From: Streptomyces sp. TSRI0107
GTDB taxonomy: Bacteria > Actinomycetota > Actinomycetes > Streptomycetales > Streptomycetaceae
Direction of reading: 5' to 3'
DNA: 64,000 bases
NCBI RefSeq assembly: GCF_001905845.1
Contig: NZ_LIVZ01000008.1
Span: 62,001-126,000 of the forward strand
This document shows positions 42,588 through 53,799 of this stretch, in pieces (position 1 is the first letter of the stretch; every line of letters begins with the position of its first letter). A program made the translations under genes and the position numbers. The notes below the pieces were generated by a model, which saw only the letters and a list, made by a program, of their open reading frames with translations, did not search any database and was not told the DNA's origin.

Positions 42588-44042
42588 ATGGCACATCACT
42601 TCGCGAACGAGATTCCCTCCCGGCTGTCGATGTGGCAGCGCGTGCGTGAGTACGCCGTGCCACCGTCCATGATCGAGACCGCGACCGCACGGCGTGCGGT
42701 CGGTGACTGGGCGGGGGCCTGTGCCGCCGCCCGGATCGACGTCGACCTCGATCTGCGCGCCGTGCGCGACCGCCACGGCACCGACCTCGTCCACCGCCTC
42801 CGCGCGGACCTGCGCCGGCTGGCGCCGGATCTGCTGCGCTGGCACATGCCCCGGATCGCCCCCGACGGGCGGCTCCGGCCCGGCCTCACCCTCTCGCTGG
42901 CCCGTTACCCCGGTTGTGACGCCGCACCGCTGGAACTGGTGGTGCGGACACCGCCCGCCTGGGCGGACGCCGGACAGCGGATGTCCCTGGCCCTGTGGGA
43001 GGGCTCCGCGCACGGCGCCCCACGGCACCACCCGCACCCGCACCCCGAGCGGCGTTTCCGGCTCGACCTGCACCGGCACCTGTGGGACGCCGCGCGCAGC
43101 GGCGACCTGGCGTGGCGGTGCCGCACGGACGCGGCCCCGCCGCCGACTCCACCCGGCCTGCCCGCCGAACCCGACGCCCCCTGGGCGACGGGGCGTTGGG
43201 CCGCCGAGGCGGAACTGCTGCTGCGGGCCGAAGGGCGCCCCCGCGGGGCGTTCGCCGTGCGGCTCGGCGCCCGCAGCCGCGCCGTGCTCGAACTCGTCGC
43301 CCCCGACGACAGTCATGCCCCGGAGTTCCGGCCGGTGCGCGAGGAGCCGCCACCGCAGGAGGCCGCGGCGCTTCCCCTGCTGCCGGAGGCGGCGGCCCGG
43401 ATCCTGCCCGATCTGGAACTGCTGCGGGCCGGGCTCGTCACGGCCGAGCGGCTGCATCCGCTGGTCGCCGCGGCGCTCCCGGCGTACGACCTGACACCGG
43501 ACGCCGGCCCCGCAGCCGGCCCCGCCCCCGAGCCCGGTGACCCGCACCGGGTGGAATGCCGGGGCGCGGTCCACCGGATCGCGCTGCGGGACGGGGCGCT
43601 GACGGCGGTCGACCACGACCCGGTCGAGCTGCGCCGGGAGGAACTCCTGGTGGCGCTCGGCGGGCCGGCGCTGCCCTGCCTGCGCGCGATCGACGCGGTG
43701 CACCGCAGCCCGGAGGCGCTTCCGGCCGTCCGCGAGCGGCTTCGCCACGGCGATGTCACCGGGGCGCTGGCCGTGGTCGAAGGGCTGCTCGGTCCCGCAG
43801 CCGTCCTGCGCGACGGGCCGCTGCGGGACGAACTGGAGTCGGCCGCGGCACGCCGCGTCGACCACGGGCTCTTCCGCTCGGGGCTGGTCGCCGTGCACCC
43901 CGCCGCCGACGCGGCGCACGGCGGGACCGCCGAGGGCGGGGAGCACGCGGAGGCCGGCCACCGCCCGCGGCTCGACCGCCATACGCCTCCCCTGATGCGC
44001 CGCAAGCGCACCGGCCGGGGCCGGCCCCGCACCGCCTGCTGA
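42588..44042 (+). CDS. Uncharacterised protein, first gene of a MoxR-metallopeptidase operon
   Basis: A 484-residue protein with an Arg/Leu-rich helical N-terminus (IDVDLDLRAVRDRHGTDLV, HRLRADLRRLAPDLLRWHMP), a GLTLSLARYPG segment and HPHPHPERRF-rich loop, and no catalytic motif, signal peptide or membrane helix that I can name. The C-terminus is basic and Pro-rich. The ATG follows AAGGTGAG. It precedes a MoxR ATPase by 110 nt and a DUF2201-type metallopeptidase, so it may be the substrate or adaptor of that pair. The combination is conserved enough in style to suggest function, but no function can be assigned. Confidence 0.75.
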   Translation: MAHHFANEIPSRLSMWQRVREYAVPPSMIETATARRAVGDWAGACAAARIDVDLDLRAVRDRHGTDLVHRLRADLRRLAPDLLRWHMPRIAPDGRLRPGLTLSLARYPGCDAAPLELVVRTPPAWADAGQRMSLALWEGSAHGAPRHHPHPHPERRFRLDLHRHLWDAARSGDLAWRCRTDAAPPPTPPGLPAEPDAPWATGRWAAEAELLLRAEGRPRGAFAVRLGARSRAVLELVAPDDSHAPEFRPVREEPPPQEAAALPLLPEAAARILPDLELLRAGLVTAERLHPLVAAALPAYDLTPDAGPAAGPAPEPGDPHRVECRGAVHRIALRDGALTAVDHDPVELRREELLVALGGPALPCLRAIDAVHRSPEALPAVRERLRHGDVTGALAVVEGLLGPAAVLRDGPLRDELESAAARRVDHGLFRSGLVAVHPAADAAHGGTAEGGEHAEAGHRPRLDRHTPPLMRRKRTGRGRPRTAC

Positions 44043-44152
44043 CCACCGCGGAAGTCCCGCACCCACACCGCGCATCAGGGCGTCGTACGCCCCTCAAGAC
44101 CTCCGGCCGGGCCCGTCCCGTGCCGTTCCTTCTCCCACCACAGGTGACGACC

Positions 44153-45442
44153 ATGACTCCCAGCACCCTGCCGTCCGCCCCCGCTCCCGCCCCCGCCGCC
44201 GGTGAACCGACGACCGGCGCACAGCTCGCCCTCGCCGACGACCTCCTCGGCCTGCTGCGCACGACCACCACCGAACCGCGCCCCGACGAACAACTCGAAG
44301 CGCTCACCCTGGCCGTCGCGGCCGACCTGCCCGTGCTGCTCTGGGGCGAGCCGGGCATCGGCAAGACCGCCGCCCTGACCCAGCTCGCCGCCTCCCTCGA
44401 TCTGCCCCTGACGACCGTGATCGCCAGCGTCCACGAGCCGTCCGACTTCTCCGGGCTGCCCGTCGTGGGCGACGACCCGGCGGTGCAGGGCGTGCCGATG
44501 GCGCCACCGCAGTGGGCCGTGGAACTGGTGCGGGCCGGGCGGGGACTGCTCTTCCTCGACGAGCTGTCCACCGCCACCCCGGCCGTCCAGGCCGCACTGC
44601 TCCGGGTCGTTCTGGAGCGGCGGGTCGGCGCGCTGCAACTGCCGCCCGGAGTGCGGATCGTGGCCGCCGCCAACCCGCGCGCGTCGGCGGCGGACGGATG
44701 GGAGCTGAGCCCGCCGCTGGCCAACCGGTTCGTGCACCTGTACTGGGTGCACGACCGGGACGTGGTGGTGCGCGGGCTGGGCGGGGTCTGGCCGCGCGCG
44801 GAGCTGCCCCGGCTGGTGCCGGAACGGCTGCCGGAGGCGGTGGCCCTCGCCCGGCGCGCGGTCTGCGGCTTCCTGGAGGTCCGGCCGACGCTGATCCACC
44901 GGCTGCCCAGCACCGAGACGCGGCGCGGCGGTGCCTGGCCCTCGCCCCGCAGCTGGGAGGCCGCGCTCACCCTGCTGGCCTTCGGCACGGCGGCCGGCGT
45001 CTCCCGCGACGTGCTCGCGCTGCTGGTGCGGGGCGCGGTGGGGGACGGCCCGGGGCTCGAACTCCTCGCCCACCTCGACCGCATGGACCTGCCGGACCCG
45101 GAGTCGCTGCTCGCCGACCCCGCCCGTGCCGAACTCCCCGAGCGGGGCGATCTGCGCCAGGCGGCGCTGGAGGCGGTGGTCGCCGCCGTCGGGGCACGCC
45201 CCGAACGGGACCGGTGGGAGGCCGCCTGGGCGGTCCTGGTCCGCGCCCTGGAGACCGGCGCCCCCGACCTGCTGGTCGCCCCGGCCACGACCCTGGCCTC
45301 GCTGCGGCGCGACGACTGGGAGGTGCCGGAGACGGTGGAGCGGCTGGCCTCGGTGGTCGGTCTCGCCCGGCGCGCCGACCGGTCGGTGCGCCGGGCCGAG
45401 GCGGCGGGCCACGCCGGGCGCGCGACGGTGGCGAGCCGATGA
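44153..45442 (+). CDS. MoxR-type AAA+ ATPase
   Basis: A 429-residue AAA+ protein. Walker A is GEPGIGKTA (about residue 62), Walker B LLFLDELSTA, sensor 1 RIVAAANPR and an arginine-finger-like PPLANRF. This layout matches the MoxR/RavA branch. The C-terminal third is helical with repeated charged residues. MoxR ATPases act as chaperones, usually with a VWA-domain partner to insert metals or remodel targets. The downstream VWA-metallopeptidase overlaps its stop by 4 nt (ATGA), so the two are translationally coupled. Confidence 0.9.
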   Translation: MTPSTLPSAPAPAPAAGEPTTGAQLALADDLLGLLRTTTTEPRPDEQLEALTLAVAADLPVLLWGEPGIGKTAALTQLAASLDLPLTTVIASVHEPSDFSGLPVVGDDPAVQGVPMAPPQWAVELVRAGRGLLFLDELSTATPAVQAALLRVVLERRVGALQLPPGVRIVAAANPRASAADGWELSPPLANRFVHLYWVHDRDVVVRGLGGVWPRAELPRLVPERLPEAVALARRAVCGFLEVRPTLIHRLPSTETRRGGAWPSPRSWEAALTLLAFGTAAGVSRDVLALLVRGAVGDGPGLELLAHLDRMDLPDPESLLADPARAELPERGDLRQAALEAVVAAVGARPERDRWEAAWAVLVRALETGAPDLLVAPATTLASLRRDDWEVPETVERLASVVGLARRADRSVRRAEAAGHAGRATVASR

Positions 45443-46791
45443 CGGGGCCCGCCAAGCACCCGGGGCCGCGCCCGCTGCCTCGCCCGATGTCCCCGCCCCC
45501 GCGGCCACGCCCGGTGCGGGCGGTCCCGCCGACGCCGCCGGCCGGCTCCGAGGGGCCCGCAGACCGGCCCGGGCTCCCGCTGGACATGGAGAAGCTGCTC
45601 GCCGCCCGGCTGCACGCGGTGAAGGTCCGTCCCTACCTGGCCCACGCGCTGTTCGCGCTGCACGTGGTGGAGGACCGGTCGGTGCCGACGATGGCGGTGG
45701 ACGCGCACTGGCGCTGCTACGTCTCGCCCGGCTTCGTGGCGCGCACCCCGGTGGAGGAACTGGCCGGGGTGTGGGTGCACGAGGTGTCCCATCTGCTCCG
45801 CGACCACCACGCACGGGGCGAGCGCTACGCGCGCGAGCACGAGGAGCACGGGCCGGGCGAGCGGCTGCGGCGGAACATCGCCGCCGACTTCGAGATCAAC
45901 GACGACATCTACGGCGACGGTCTGCCGATGCCCGTCGGGGCGGTGCTGCCGTCGCTGCTGCGGCTGCCCGACGGGCTGCTGATGGAGGAGTACCTGCGCC
46001 GGGCGTCGATGTCCTCCCTCGCCTCGGACCTGGCCTGGCTGGACTGCGGCAGCGGCGCCGACGGGCAGCAGCGGCCGTGGGAGCTGGGGCCCGACGGGGC
46101 CCACGGGCTCACCAGGCAGCAGCGCGACGCGGTCCGCTTCCGGGTCGCGGAGGGGATCAAGGGCAAGCCCGGCGACGCGCCGGAGGGATGGCGCCGCTGG
46201 GCGGACGAGGCCTTCCACCCGCCGCAGCCGTGGCGGCAGCTGCTGGGCGCGGCGGTCCGCTCGGCGGCCGGGGCGCCGGGAGCGGGCGAGAACCACAGCT
46301 ACCGGCGCCCGTCCCGGCGCTCGGCGAGCGTCCCCAAGGTGGTGCTGCCGAGCCTGCGCCGTACGCCGCCCCGGGTCTGCGTCGTGATCGACACCTCCGG
46401 GTCGGTGAGCGACGCCGAGCTGGGCAGCGCGCTGCTGGAGGTCGCGGCGATCTCACGCGCGGTGGGAGGGCGGCGCGACCTGGTCTCGGTCGTCTCCTGC
46501 GACGCGGCGGCCGGGGTCGCCGTCCCGATCTGCCGCGCCGAGAACATCGAGCTGGTCGGCGGCGGAGGCACGGACCTGCGCTCCGGGTTCGCCCGGGCGC
46601 TCCGCTCCGCGCCGCGCCCGGACGTGATCGTCGCCCTGACCGACGGCCAGACCCCGTGGCCCTCCGCGCAGCCGCCCTGCCGCACCGTCGTCGGCCTCTT
46701 CCCCCGTCCCGCCCGCGCCGTCGACGAGGAGGACCCGGACTACGTGCCGGACACCCCACCGCCGTGGGCACGCGTGGTCACCATCGGCTGA
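45439..46791 (+). CDS. DUF2201-type metallopeptidase with C-terminal VWA-like domain
   Basis: A 450-residue two-part protein. A Pro-rich head (1-45) is followed by a metallopeptidase-like domain with the zinc motif HEVSH (114-118) and ENDD-like acidic segment FEINDDIYGDG. From about residue 305 comes a VWA-like domain with MIDAS motif DTSGS (318-322), TDLRSG and LTDGQTPWP. VWA-like proteins of this type pair with MoxR ATPases. The predicted peptidase could be active or only structural. Stop is followed by a strong hairpin shared with the convergent clp gene. Confidence 0.88.
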   Translation: MTGPAKHPGPRPLPRPMSPPPRPRPVRAVPPTPPAGSEGPADRPGLPLDMEKLLAARLHAVKVRPYLAHALFALHVVEDRSVPTMAVDAHWRCYVSPGFVARTPVEELAGVWVHEVSHLLRDHHARGERYAREHEEHGPGERLRRNIAADFEINDDIYGDGLPMPVGAVLPSLLRLPDGLLMEEYLRRASMSSLASDLAWLDCGSGADGQQRPWELGPDGAHGLTRQQRDAVRFRVAEGIKGKPGDAPEGWRRWADEAFHPPQPWRQLLGAAVRSAAGAPGAGENHSYRRPSRRSASVPKVVLPSLRRTPPRVCVVIDTSGSVSDAELGSALLEVAAISRAVGGRRDLVSVVSCDAAAGVAVPICRAENIELVGGGGTDLRSGFARALRSAPRPDVIVALTDGQTPWPSAQPPCRTVVGLFPRPARAVDEEDPDYVPDTPPPWARVVTIG

Positions 46792-46812
46792 GGAGGCGCC
46801 GGGCACGGAGGA

Positions 46813-46836
46813 GGCCGGACGGTCGGCCGTCCGGCC
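46813..46836. terminator. Shared hairpin between convergent operons
   Basis: A perfect 9-bp inverted repeat GGCCGGACG / CGTCCGGCC with a 6-nt loop lies within the 52-bp gap between the VWA-metallopeptidase stop and the clp stop. Confidence 0.7.
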
Positions 46837-46843
46837 GGACCGT

Positions 46844-49378
<2,535 letters not shown>

Positions 49379-49579
49379 GGCGTTCCCATCCGGCGTCCCT
49401 GCGCGGGTCGGGGGACGCCCTCGCTGATCGACGTGCCGGAGCCGGGTAACCCGGGCGGGAGCCGGTTACACACGTGGGCGCGCGCTCGTAGAACACCTTC
49501 GCACGAACAATCGGAGGGAGCACCTTCAGCCGGACCGTGCGGCGGCCCCCGCCGGCGGCTACCGGCAGCTACGGGTGGC

Positions 49580-50347
49580 TCAGCGGGCCGTCAGGACGCG
49601 GGGCCCGGAGTCCGTGATCGCCACCGTGTGCTCGACGTGGGCGGCGCGCGAGCCGTCGTGGGTGCGCAGGGTCCAGCCGTCCGGGGCCGCGTAGTAGGTG
49701 TCGCCGCCGCCGGCGACGAGCATGGGCTCGATGGCGAGGACCATGCCGTGCCGCAGCCGGAGCCCGCGTCCCGGTCGGCCCTCGTTCGGCACCGGCGGGT
49801 CCTCGTGCATGTGGCGGCCCACGCCGTGCCCGCCGAAGCCGTCCGGGACGCCGTACCCGCCCGCCCGGCACACCGAGCCGACGGCGTGCGCGATGTCGCC
49901 GACGCGGTTGCCGACGACGGCCGCCTCGATGCCCGCGGCGAGGGCGCGCTCGGCGGTCGCGATCAGGCGGAGGTCGGCGGGGCGGGGCGTGCCGACGGTG
50001 AAGCTGATCGCCGAGTCTCCGACCCAGCCGTTCAGCTCGGCGCCGAAGTCGAGGGAGACCAGGTCGCCGTCGCGCAGGCGGTAGGTGGTGGGGATGCCGT
50101 GCACGATCGCGTCGTTCACCGAGGCGCACAGGACGGCGGGGAAGGGGGTCGGGGCGAAGGAGGGGCGGTAGCCCAGGAAGGGCGAGGACGCGCCGGCCTC
50201 GCGCAGCACCTCACGGGCGAGGGCGTCCAGTTCGAGCAGGGAGACACCGACGTCGGCGGCGTCGCGTGCGGCGGTGAGGGCGCGGGCGACGACCTGGCCC
50301 GCCTGGTACATGGCATCGATCGAGGAGTCCGTCTTCAGTTCCACCAT
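49580..50347 (-). CDS. map: Type I methionine aminopeptidase
   Basis: A 255-residue type I enzyme. Metal ligands are in SLDFGAELNGWVGDSAISF (two Asp), HGVGRHMHEDP (His), LAIEPML (Glu) and VEHTVAIT (Glu). It removes N-terminal Met. The start ATG 50347 lacks a ribosome site but has a TATAGT box ending 7 nt upstream, so it is probably transcribed leaderless. It is divergent from a small XRE regulator with which it shares a palindrome. Streptomyces usually has several map genes, and this one may be the regulated extra copy. Confidence 0.95.
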   Translation of the reverse strand: MVELKTDSSIDAMYQAGQVVARALTAARDAADVGVSLLELDALAREVLREAGASSPFLGYRPSFAPTPFPAVLCASVNDAIVHGIPTTYRLRDGDLVSLDFGAELNGWVGDSAISFTVGTPRPADLRLIATAERALAAGIEAAVVGNRVGDIAHAVGSVCRAGGYGVPDGFGGHGVGRHMHEDPPVPNEGRPGRGLRLRHGMVLAIEPMLVAGGGDTYYAAPDGWTLRTHDGSRAAHVEHTVAITDSGPRVLTAR

Positions 50348-50380
50348 GCCAATTACTATACCGGTATTAGAATGGGCGCC
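50348..50380. promoter_or_regulatory. Mirror-image leaderless promoters around a palindrome
   Basis: The 33-bp gap between map and the XRE regulator holds a 10-bp palindrome ATACCGGTAT (50358-50367). On the minus strand TATAGT (50360-50355) ends 7 nt before the map ATG; on the plus strand TAGAAT (50368-50373) ends 7 nt before the regulator ATG at 50381. Both messages would start at or next to their initiation codon. The palindrome covers part of one -10 box and abuts the other, so it may be the operator of the regulator. Confidence 0.6.
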
Positions 50381-50644
50381 ATGGTGCGCACCCCACTCAC
50401 CCCAGAGGAACGCGAACGCGGCGAACGGCTCGGCCGGCTGCTGCGCGAGGCCCGCGGCGGCCGCAGCATGACGGAGATCGCGGCACGCGCGGGCATCTCC
50501 GCGGAGACGCTGCGCAAGATCGAGACCGGGCGGGCCCCGACCCCGGCGTTCTTCACGGTGGCGGCGCTGGCCGGCGTCCTCGGGCTGTCCATGGACGAGC
50601 TGGCCGTGGCCACGGCCGTCACCGCCGAGCCCGCGGTGGCCTGA
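50381..50644 (+). CDS. XRE-family helix-turn-helix regulator
   Basis: An 87-residue protein with one HTH_3 domain: RLGRLLREARGGRSMTEIAA, RAGISAETLRKIETGRAPTP, FFTVAALAGVLGLSMDELA. An in-frame ATG also occurs at 50372. Its operator is probably the palindrome upstream, in which case it regulates itself and the divergent map gene. No effector domain is present. Confidence 0.92.
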   Translation: MVRTPLTPEERERGERLGRLLREARGGRSMTEIAARAGISAETLRKIETGRAPTPAFFTVAALAGVLGLSMDELAVATAVTAEPAVA

Positions 50645-50758
50645 GGGTCCCGCGCCCCCGCCGAAAACTCCCCGTAGCGAGCCTGTAACACGGCTCGTGT
50701 TGGCTACGACGGATCCGGATACTCCGGTTGATACTCCGGCGACGCGGGGGAACGAGCG

Positions 50759-52798
50759 ATGGCATCGGATCAACTCCCGGACGCGGTACGGGAGTTCGCG
50801 TCCTACCTGGACGGCCTGCTGGGGCGGCTCGACCAGGGCGGCGGATGGTGCGCGGTGTTCTGGCGGCGCGACCCGGACGGCATGCGGGCCTGCCTGGAGG
50901 GGCGGGAGGTCCCGCCCTGGGACGTCGTGGAGGCACTGCTCCAGGACCTCGCGGCGGAACACGGCCCCGAGGCCGCCGCCCCCGCCAAGGACACGGCCCG
51001 CTCCCTGTACGCCGCCGCCCTCACCGCGTACGACGCGCGGCCCGGCGCACGCGACACCCTCGGCGACCGGCTCGACGTCATGCTCCGCGAACAGAAGTAC
51101 GCCGCCGAACGCCTCACCGAACTGGGCCACTTGCTCGCCGAGGCCACCACCCGGCAGGCCGCCGACGCCCTCCGCCTCGACCTCGCCTGGGCCCGGGACG
51201 ACCACACCCGCGCGACCGCCCGCTGCGCGGAGCTGCGCGCCCGCATCACCCACCTGGACCGGCACGCCTCGACCGGTCTGGCGGACGACACCCGTACGGG
51301 GATGGGGGCGGGGGTGCCGGGGGGTACGGCGACCGGCGCTGCGCGTACTGCGACGGGGCCGGCGGTACAGCCGGGGCCCGGCGCTTCGCACGGGGCGGCG
51401 GCCGCCCCGCACCCCGCGTCCGAGGCACCGGGCATGCCGCGCCTGCGGCCCACGGGACCGGCCTCGCCTTCGGCGTCTGATGCTGCGCACTGGATGGCGG
51501 GGGAGCCGCATCCGGCGTCCGGCACTTCGGGCTCCGTGGGGCACGCCCCGCACCCCGCGCCCGCCGCGGCACCCCGCACTGAGCCCGGCCCGGGCCCAGC
51601 ACCGGGTACGCGTGCCCACGTGCCGGGCGGCTCCGCCGCACCCCACCGCACCGAGCCCGGACCGCAGCCGGCATCGAGCGCCCCCGCGCCGGGCGGTGCC
51701 GGGGCACCGGCCCACACCACGTCCGTACCGGCAACGGCCCACTACTCCGCGCCGGGACCGGCCTTCGGCGCCGAGCCCGCTTCGTACCCGCACGCCGGAT
51801 CAGGCGCACAGGCTCCCATGCCGGGCGGCCCCTACTCCGTGGCGGGACCGCCCTTCGGCGCCGAGCCCGCCTCGTACCCGCACGCCGAACCAGGCGCCCC
51901 CGCTCCCATGCCGGGCGGCCCCCACTCCGCTCCCGCCCCCCACTCCGCTCCTGCTCCAGCACCCGCCATCGACCCCACGCCGACCACCCACCCCCCGATC
52001 ACGCCCGGCTTCGACTCCACGCCCACCCACACCCGAACCCCCGCTCCCACCCCGACCCCTACTCCCACCCCCCGCAAACGCCGCCGAGGCGGTGCCCGGT
52101 TCGCCGGGGCCGCCGAGGACGACGTCGCTCCCGTCGTCGTGCCGCCCAGCCCCGCGCCGCTGGCGTCCGCGCCGGTCGAGCGGGCCGGGCGGCGGGGTCC
52201 GCGTGGGGCGCGCTTCGCGGGGGTGGGGGACGGTGGGGGCGAGGTGGTGGTGCGGGAGCCGGTGGACGCGGGGGCGGCCGGGGCGGTCGCGGGGGTCGTC
52301 GAGGCGCTGGTGCGGTTGCGGGGGGAGGGGCGTGGCGGGGAGGCGCACGTGGTGCTGGCGGAGGTCGCGTACTGGGCTCCCGCGCGTTTCCCGCTGCTCG
52401 CCGCGGAGATGGAGCGTGCCGGACTGGCGGCCGACTGGGCGACGCTGTTGTGGGAGATCGGCTCGCTGCCCGCCGACCGGCTGGTCGCCGTCGCCGACGT
52501 GCTGGCCGCGGCCGGGCGGAACGCGGACGGGCAGCAGGTCCTGCGGCAGGGCGTCGCGCGCCCGGCGGTCGAGATCGGGCAGGCCGTGCTGGGGCTGGTC
52601 GGTGAGGGGCGCCGCCGCGAGGCGCACGCCCTGCTCGACGCGTATGTCGGGGTCCGCACTCCCGAGGAGGCCGCCCGCAGCGCCGCCCCCGGTCCGCAGA
52701 CCCTCGTCCCGCTGCTGCTGGAGGCCGCCGGACGGGTCTCCGCCGACCGGCACCGCGATCTCGTGCACGCGCTGCGCGTGGCCGGGGTGACCGCCTGA
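50759..52798 (+). CDS. Large Pro/Ala-rich protein with helical ends (UL36-like annotation)
   Basis: A 679-residue protein in three parts: an N-terminal helical domain (1-175) with REFASYLDGLLGRLDQGGGW and KYAAERLTELGHLLAEATTR, a low-complexity Pro/Ala/Gly linker (about 180-450) with a tandem repeat, and a C-terminal helical repeat domain (about 500-679). Streptomyces genomes often carry such proteins, annotated as UL36 large tegument-like because of composition only. No membrane segment or enzyme motif is visible. The ATG follows CGGGGGAACG. It probably has a scaffold role; this is a guess. Confidence 0.8.
   Translation: MASDQLPDAVREFASYLDGLLGRLDQGGGWCAVFWRRDPDGMRACLEGREVPPWDVVEALLQDLAAEHGPEAAAPAKDTARSLYAAALTAYDARPGARDTLGDRLDVMLREQKYAAERLTELGHLLAEATTRQAADALRLDLAWARDDHTRATARCAELRARITHLDRHASTGLADDTRTGMGAGVPGGTATGAARTATGPAVQPGPGASHGAAAAPHPASEAPGMPRLRPTGPASPSASDAAHWMAGEPHPASGTSGSVGHAPHPAPAAAPRTEPGPGPAPGTRAHVPGGSAAPHRTEPGPQPASSAPAPGGAGAPAHTTSVPATAHYSAPGPAFGAEPASYPHAGSGAQAPMPGGPYSVAGPPFGAEPASYPHAEPGAPAPMPGGPHSAPAPHSAPAPAPAIDPTPTTHPPITPGFDSTPTHTRTPAPTPTPTPTPRKRRRGGARFAGAAEDDVAPVVVPPSPAPLASAPVERAGRRGPRGARFAGVGDGGGEVVVREPVDAGAAGAVAGVVEALVRLRGEGRGGEAHVVLAEVAYWAPARFPLLAAEMERAGLAADWATLLWEIGSLPADRLVAVADVLAAAGRNADGQQVLRQGVARPAVEIGQAVLGLVGEGRRREAHALLDAYVGVRTPEEAARSAAPGPQTLVPLLLEAAGRVSADRHRDLVHALRVAGVTA
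51742..51921 (+). repeat. Tandem 90-bp coding repeat
   Basis: Two near-identical 90-bp units (51742-51831, 51832-51921), each with FGAEPASYPHA and APMPGGP, followed by the start of a third copy with HSAPAP. It lies in the disordered linker of the large Pro/Ala-rich protein and is likely to vary in copy number between strains. Confidence 0.8.
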
Positions 52799-52897
52799 CG
52801 GGCCGCGCCGATCACCCACAGGAGTGTGAAAGAGGGCCGACTTGGCGGGTTGCCGACGATGGTCTTGGCAAGGCCTTCCCCTAGGCATACGTTCGTC

Positions 52898-52928
52898 CCT
52901 CTACGGCCTGTTTCTACGGGCGTAGAGG
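52898..52928 (+). promoter_or_regulatory. Inverted repeat upstream of the first nitrilase gene
   Basis: CCTCTACG (52898-52905) and CGTAGAGG (52921-52928) form an 8-bp inverted repeat with a 15-bp spacer 28 nt before the start. It may be an operator for PucR or a leader hairpin. Confidence 0.35.
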
Positions 52929-52956
52929 CTCTGACGTCCCGTCGAAGGAGCAGCTC

Positions 52957-53799
52957 ATGGCCAACGTCGTACGCGCCGCCCTGGTCCAGGCGACCTGGAC
53001 CGGCGACACGGAGTCCATGGTGGCGAAACACGAGGAGCACGCCCGCGAGGCAGCCCGCCGGGGAGCGAAGGTCATCGGCTTCCAGGAGGTCTTCAACAGC
53101 CCGTACTTCTGCCAGGTCCAGGAACCCGAGCACTACCGCTGGGCCGAGCCGGTCCCCGACGGGCCGACCGTGCGCCGGATGCGGGAGCTGGCCCGCGAGA
53201 CCGGCATGGTGATCGTGGTGCCGGTGTTCGAGGTCGAGCAGTCGGGCTTCTACTACAACACCGCCGCCGTGATCGACGCCGACGGCTCCTACCTCGGCAA
53301 GTACCGCAAGCACCACATCCCCCAGGTCAAGGGCTTCTGGGAGAAGTACTACTTCAAACCGGGCAACCTCGGCTGGCCCGTCTTCGACACCGCCGTCGGC
53401 AAGGTCGGCGTCTACATCTGCTACGACCGCCACTTCCCGGAGGGCTGGCGCCAACTCGGCCTCAACGGCGCCCAGCTGGTCTACAACCCGTCGGCCACCC
53501 ACCGCGGGCTCTCCTCCCACCTGTGGCGGCTGGAGCAGCCCGCCGCGGCCGTCGCCAACGAGTACTTCGTCGCCGCGATCAACCGCGTCGGCCAGGAGGA
53601 GTACGGCGACAACGACTTCTACGGCACGAGCTACTTCGTGGACCCGCGCGGGCAGTTCGTGGGCGAGACCGCCAGCGACAGCGCGGAGGAGCTGGTGGTC
53701 CGCGATCTCGACTTCGACCTGATCGAGCAGGTGCGGCAGCAGTGGGCGTTCTACCGCGACCGCCGCCCCGACGCGTACGAAGGGCTGGTGCGGCCGTGA
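52957..53799 (+). CDS. Nitrilase-family amidohydrolase (beta-ureidopropionase-like), copy 1
   Basis: A 280-residue carbon-nitrogen hydrolase with the full catalytic triad: E44 in GFQEVF, K118 in KYRKHHIP and C155 in YICYDRHFPEG. It resembles beta-ureidopropionase/N-carbamoyl amino acid amidases that hydrolyse N-carbamoyl-beta-alanine to beta-alanine, CO2 and ammonia. It overlaps the aminotransferase start by 4 nt (GTGA). It is about 70% identical by hand count (196/280) to copy 2 at 56836, with no gaps. Confidence 0.92.
   Translation: MANVVRAALVQATWTGDTESMVAKHEEHAREAARRGAKVIGFQEVFNSPYFCQVQEPEHYRWAEPVPDGPTVRRMRELARETGMVIVVPVFEVEQSGFYYNTAAVIDADGSYLGKYRKHHIPQVKGFWEKYYFKPGNLGWPVFDTAVGKVGVYICYDRHFPEGWRQLGLNGAQLVYNPSATHRGLSSHLWRLEQPAAAVANEYFVAAINRVGQEEYGDNDFYGTSYFVDPRGQFVGETASDSAEELVVRDLDFDLIEQVRQQWAFYRDRRPDAYEGLVRP

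Noticed and set aside
43756..46296. An 846-codon minus-strand frame opposite the MoxR operon
   Set aside because: Low-complexity Arg/Ser/Pro text opposite three coupled genes with intact AAA+ and VWA motifs.
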